A DNA stretch of 6,085 nt from Candidatus Methylomirabilota bacterium (GTDB taxonomy: Bacteria > Methylomirabilota > Methylomirabilia > Methylomirabilales > JACQHM01), in contig JACQHM010000099.1 in the NCBI GenBank assembly GCA_016199025.1, positions 1 to 6,085 of the forward strand. Direction: 5' to 3'. The notes below the pieces were generated by a model that worked only from the letters and a program-made list of their open reading frames with translations, did not search any database and was not told the origin of the DNA. The position numbers and the translations under genes were made by a program. Of the stretch, positions 5,965 to 6,085 are shown in pieces (position 1 is the stretch's first letter; every line of letters starts with the position of its first letter).

Positions 5965-6084
5965 GGGAGGGCCAGGCGCTTACTCAGCGGTGCGGAATTT
6001 GGGCTACACCTTAAGCCCGCACCGCTTCGTTCGCGGGGAAGGCCCTCACGCTTGCAATGGAGACGGCAAGCGCTCGGCCCTCCC
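5965..6084. other. strongly structured element with nested inverted repeats (possible ncRNA or recombination site)
   Basis: The outer arms GGGAGGGCCAGGCGCTT (5965-5981) and AAGCGCTCGGCCCTCCC (6068-6084) pair at 15 Watson-Crick positions of 17, plus one G-U wobble. Inside, GCGGTGC (5987-5993) pairs with GCACCGC (6019-6025), stacked directly on GGGCT/AGCCC (6001-6005 with 6014-6018), with a 7-base bulge GGAATTT. A third hairpin, CGCTTGC/GCAAGCG (6049-6055 with 6066-6072), competes with the inner half of the outer stem. GGCCCTC occurs twice (6041-6047 and 6076-6082), and either copy can pair with GAGGGCC at 5967-5973. The outer arm closes one base before the window end, so the element may extend further. 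It matches no RNA family that I can name; coding strand is undetermined, because each strand gives one wobble and one mismatch. Confidence 0.5.
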
Positions 6085-6085
6085 C

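Noticed and set aside
1..6085. CRISPR array, diversity-generating retroelement or reverse transcriptase
   Set aside because: No regularly spaced direct repeats, no template/variable repeat pair and no reverse-transcriptase motif were seen in the window.

Overview
The window looks like chromosomal DNA from a GC-rich, probably Gram-negative environmental bacterium. The support is GC-rich coding with strong Shine-Dalgarno sites, a lipobox signal peptide, and an NAD-type short-form 6-phosphogluconate dehydrogenase beside glucose-6-phosphate dehydrogenase. That gene pairing would suit phyla such as Methylomirabilota/NC10 or relatives, but the assignment is a guess. The window falls into two very different halves.

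Left half (about 1-2860, plus strand): a sugar-phosphate gene cluster. The 3' end of gnd is followed 2 bases later by a complete zwf, so the two oxidative pentose-phosphate dehydrogenases are probably translationally coupled. After a 106-base gap containing a hairpin comes a complete short-chain dehydrogenase. It has Asp where most SDRs have the catalytic Ser, plus a YHRS motif, which together point to the pteridine-reductase-like branch. Immediately behind its stop lies a short, headless remnant of the C-terminus of a glycogen-debranching enzyme (amylo-alpha-1,6-glucosidase), marked by a RGCIAQAWSVAELLRA block. This suggests the cluster once continued into glycogen metabolism and was broken by a deletion.

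Middle (about 2861-3330): an AT-richer stretch with a good extended -10 promoter drives a tiny 45-residue predicted lipoprotein. A roughly 180-base stretch without a clear gene follows.

Right half (about 3330-6085, mainly minus strand): three tightly spaced minus-strand genes with strong ribosome sites, transcribed from 5259 towards 3331. They encode paralogous proteins that share an N-terminal F(M)EDF motif, an IGF(Y/R)...PGNWKCR-like block and a (F/V)xxN(D/G)RxVHVE-like block. The pattern resembles the single jelly-roll (concanavalin A/LamG-like) domains of phage tail or surface proteins. The last gene has lost its C-terminal strands through an in-frame TAA: the homologous W-I-K-T-N sequence continues in the same frame behind the stop. 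Upstream of the operon lie about 700 bases without a convincing gene. At the right edge is a strongly structured element (5965-6084) with a 17-base inverted repeat enclosing further hairpins and competing pairing partners. The right half is less GC-rich in its genes, points the other way and looks acquired (phage-like or another accessory island), but no integrase, transposase or attachment site is visible.
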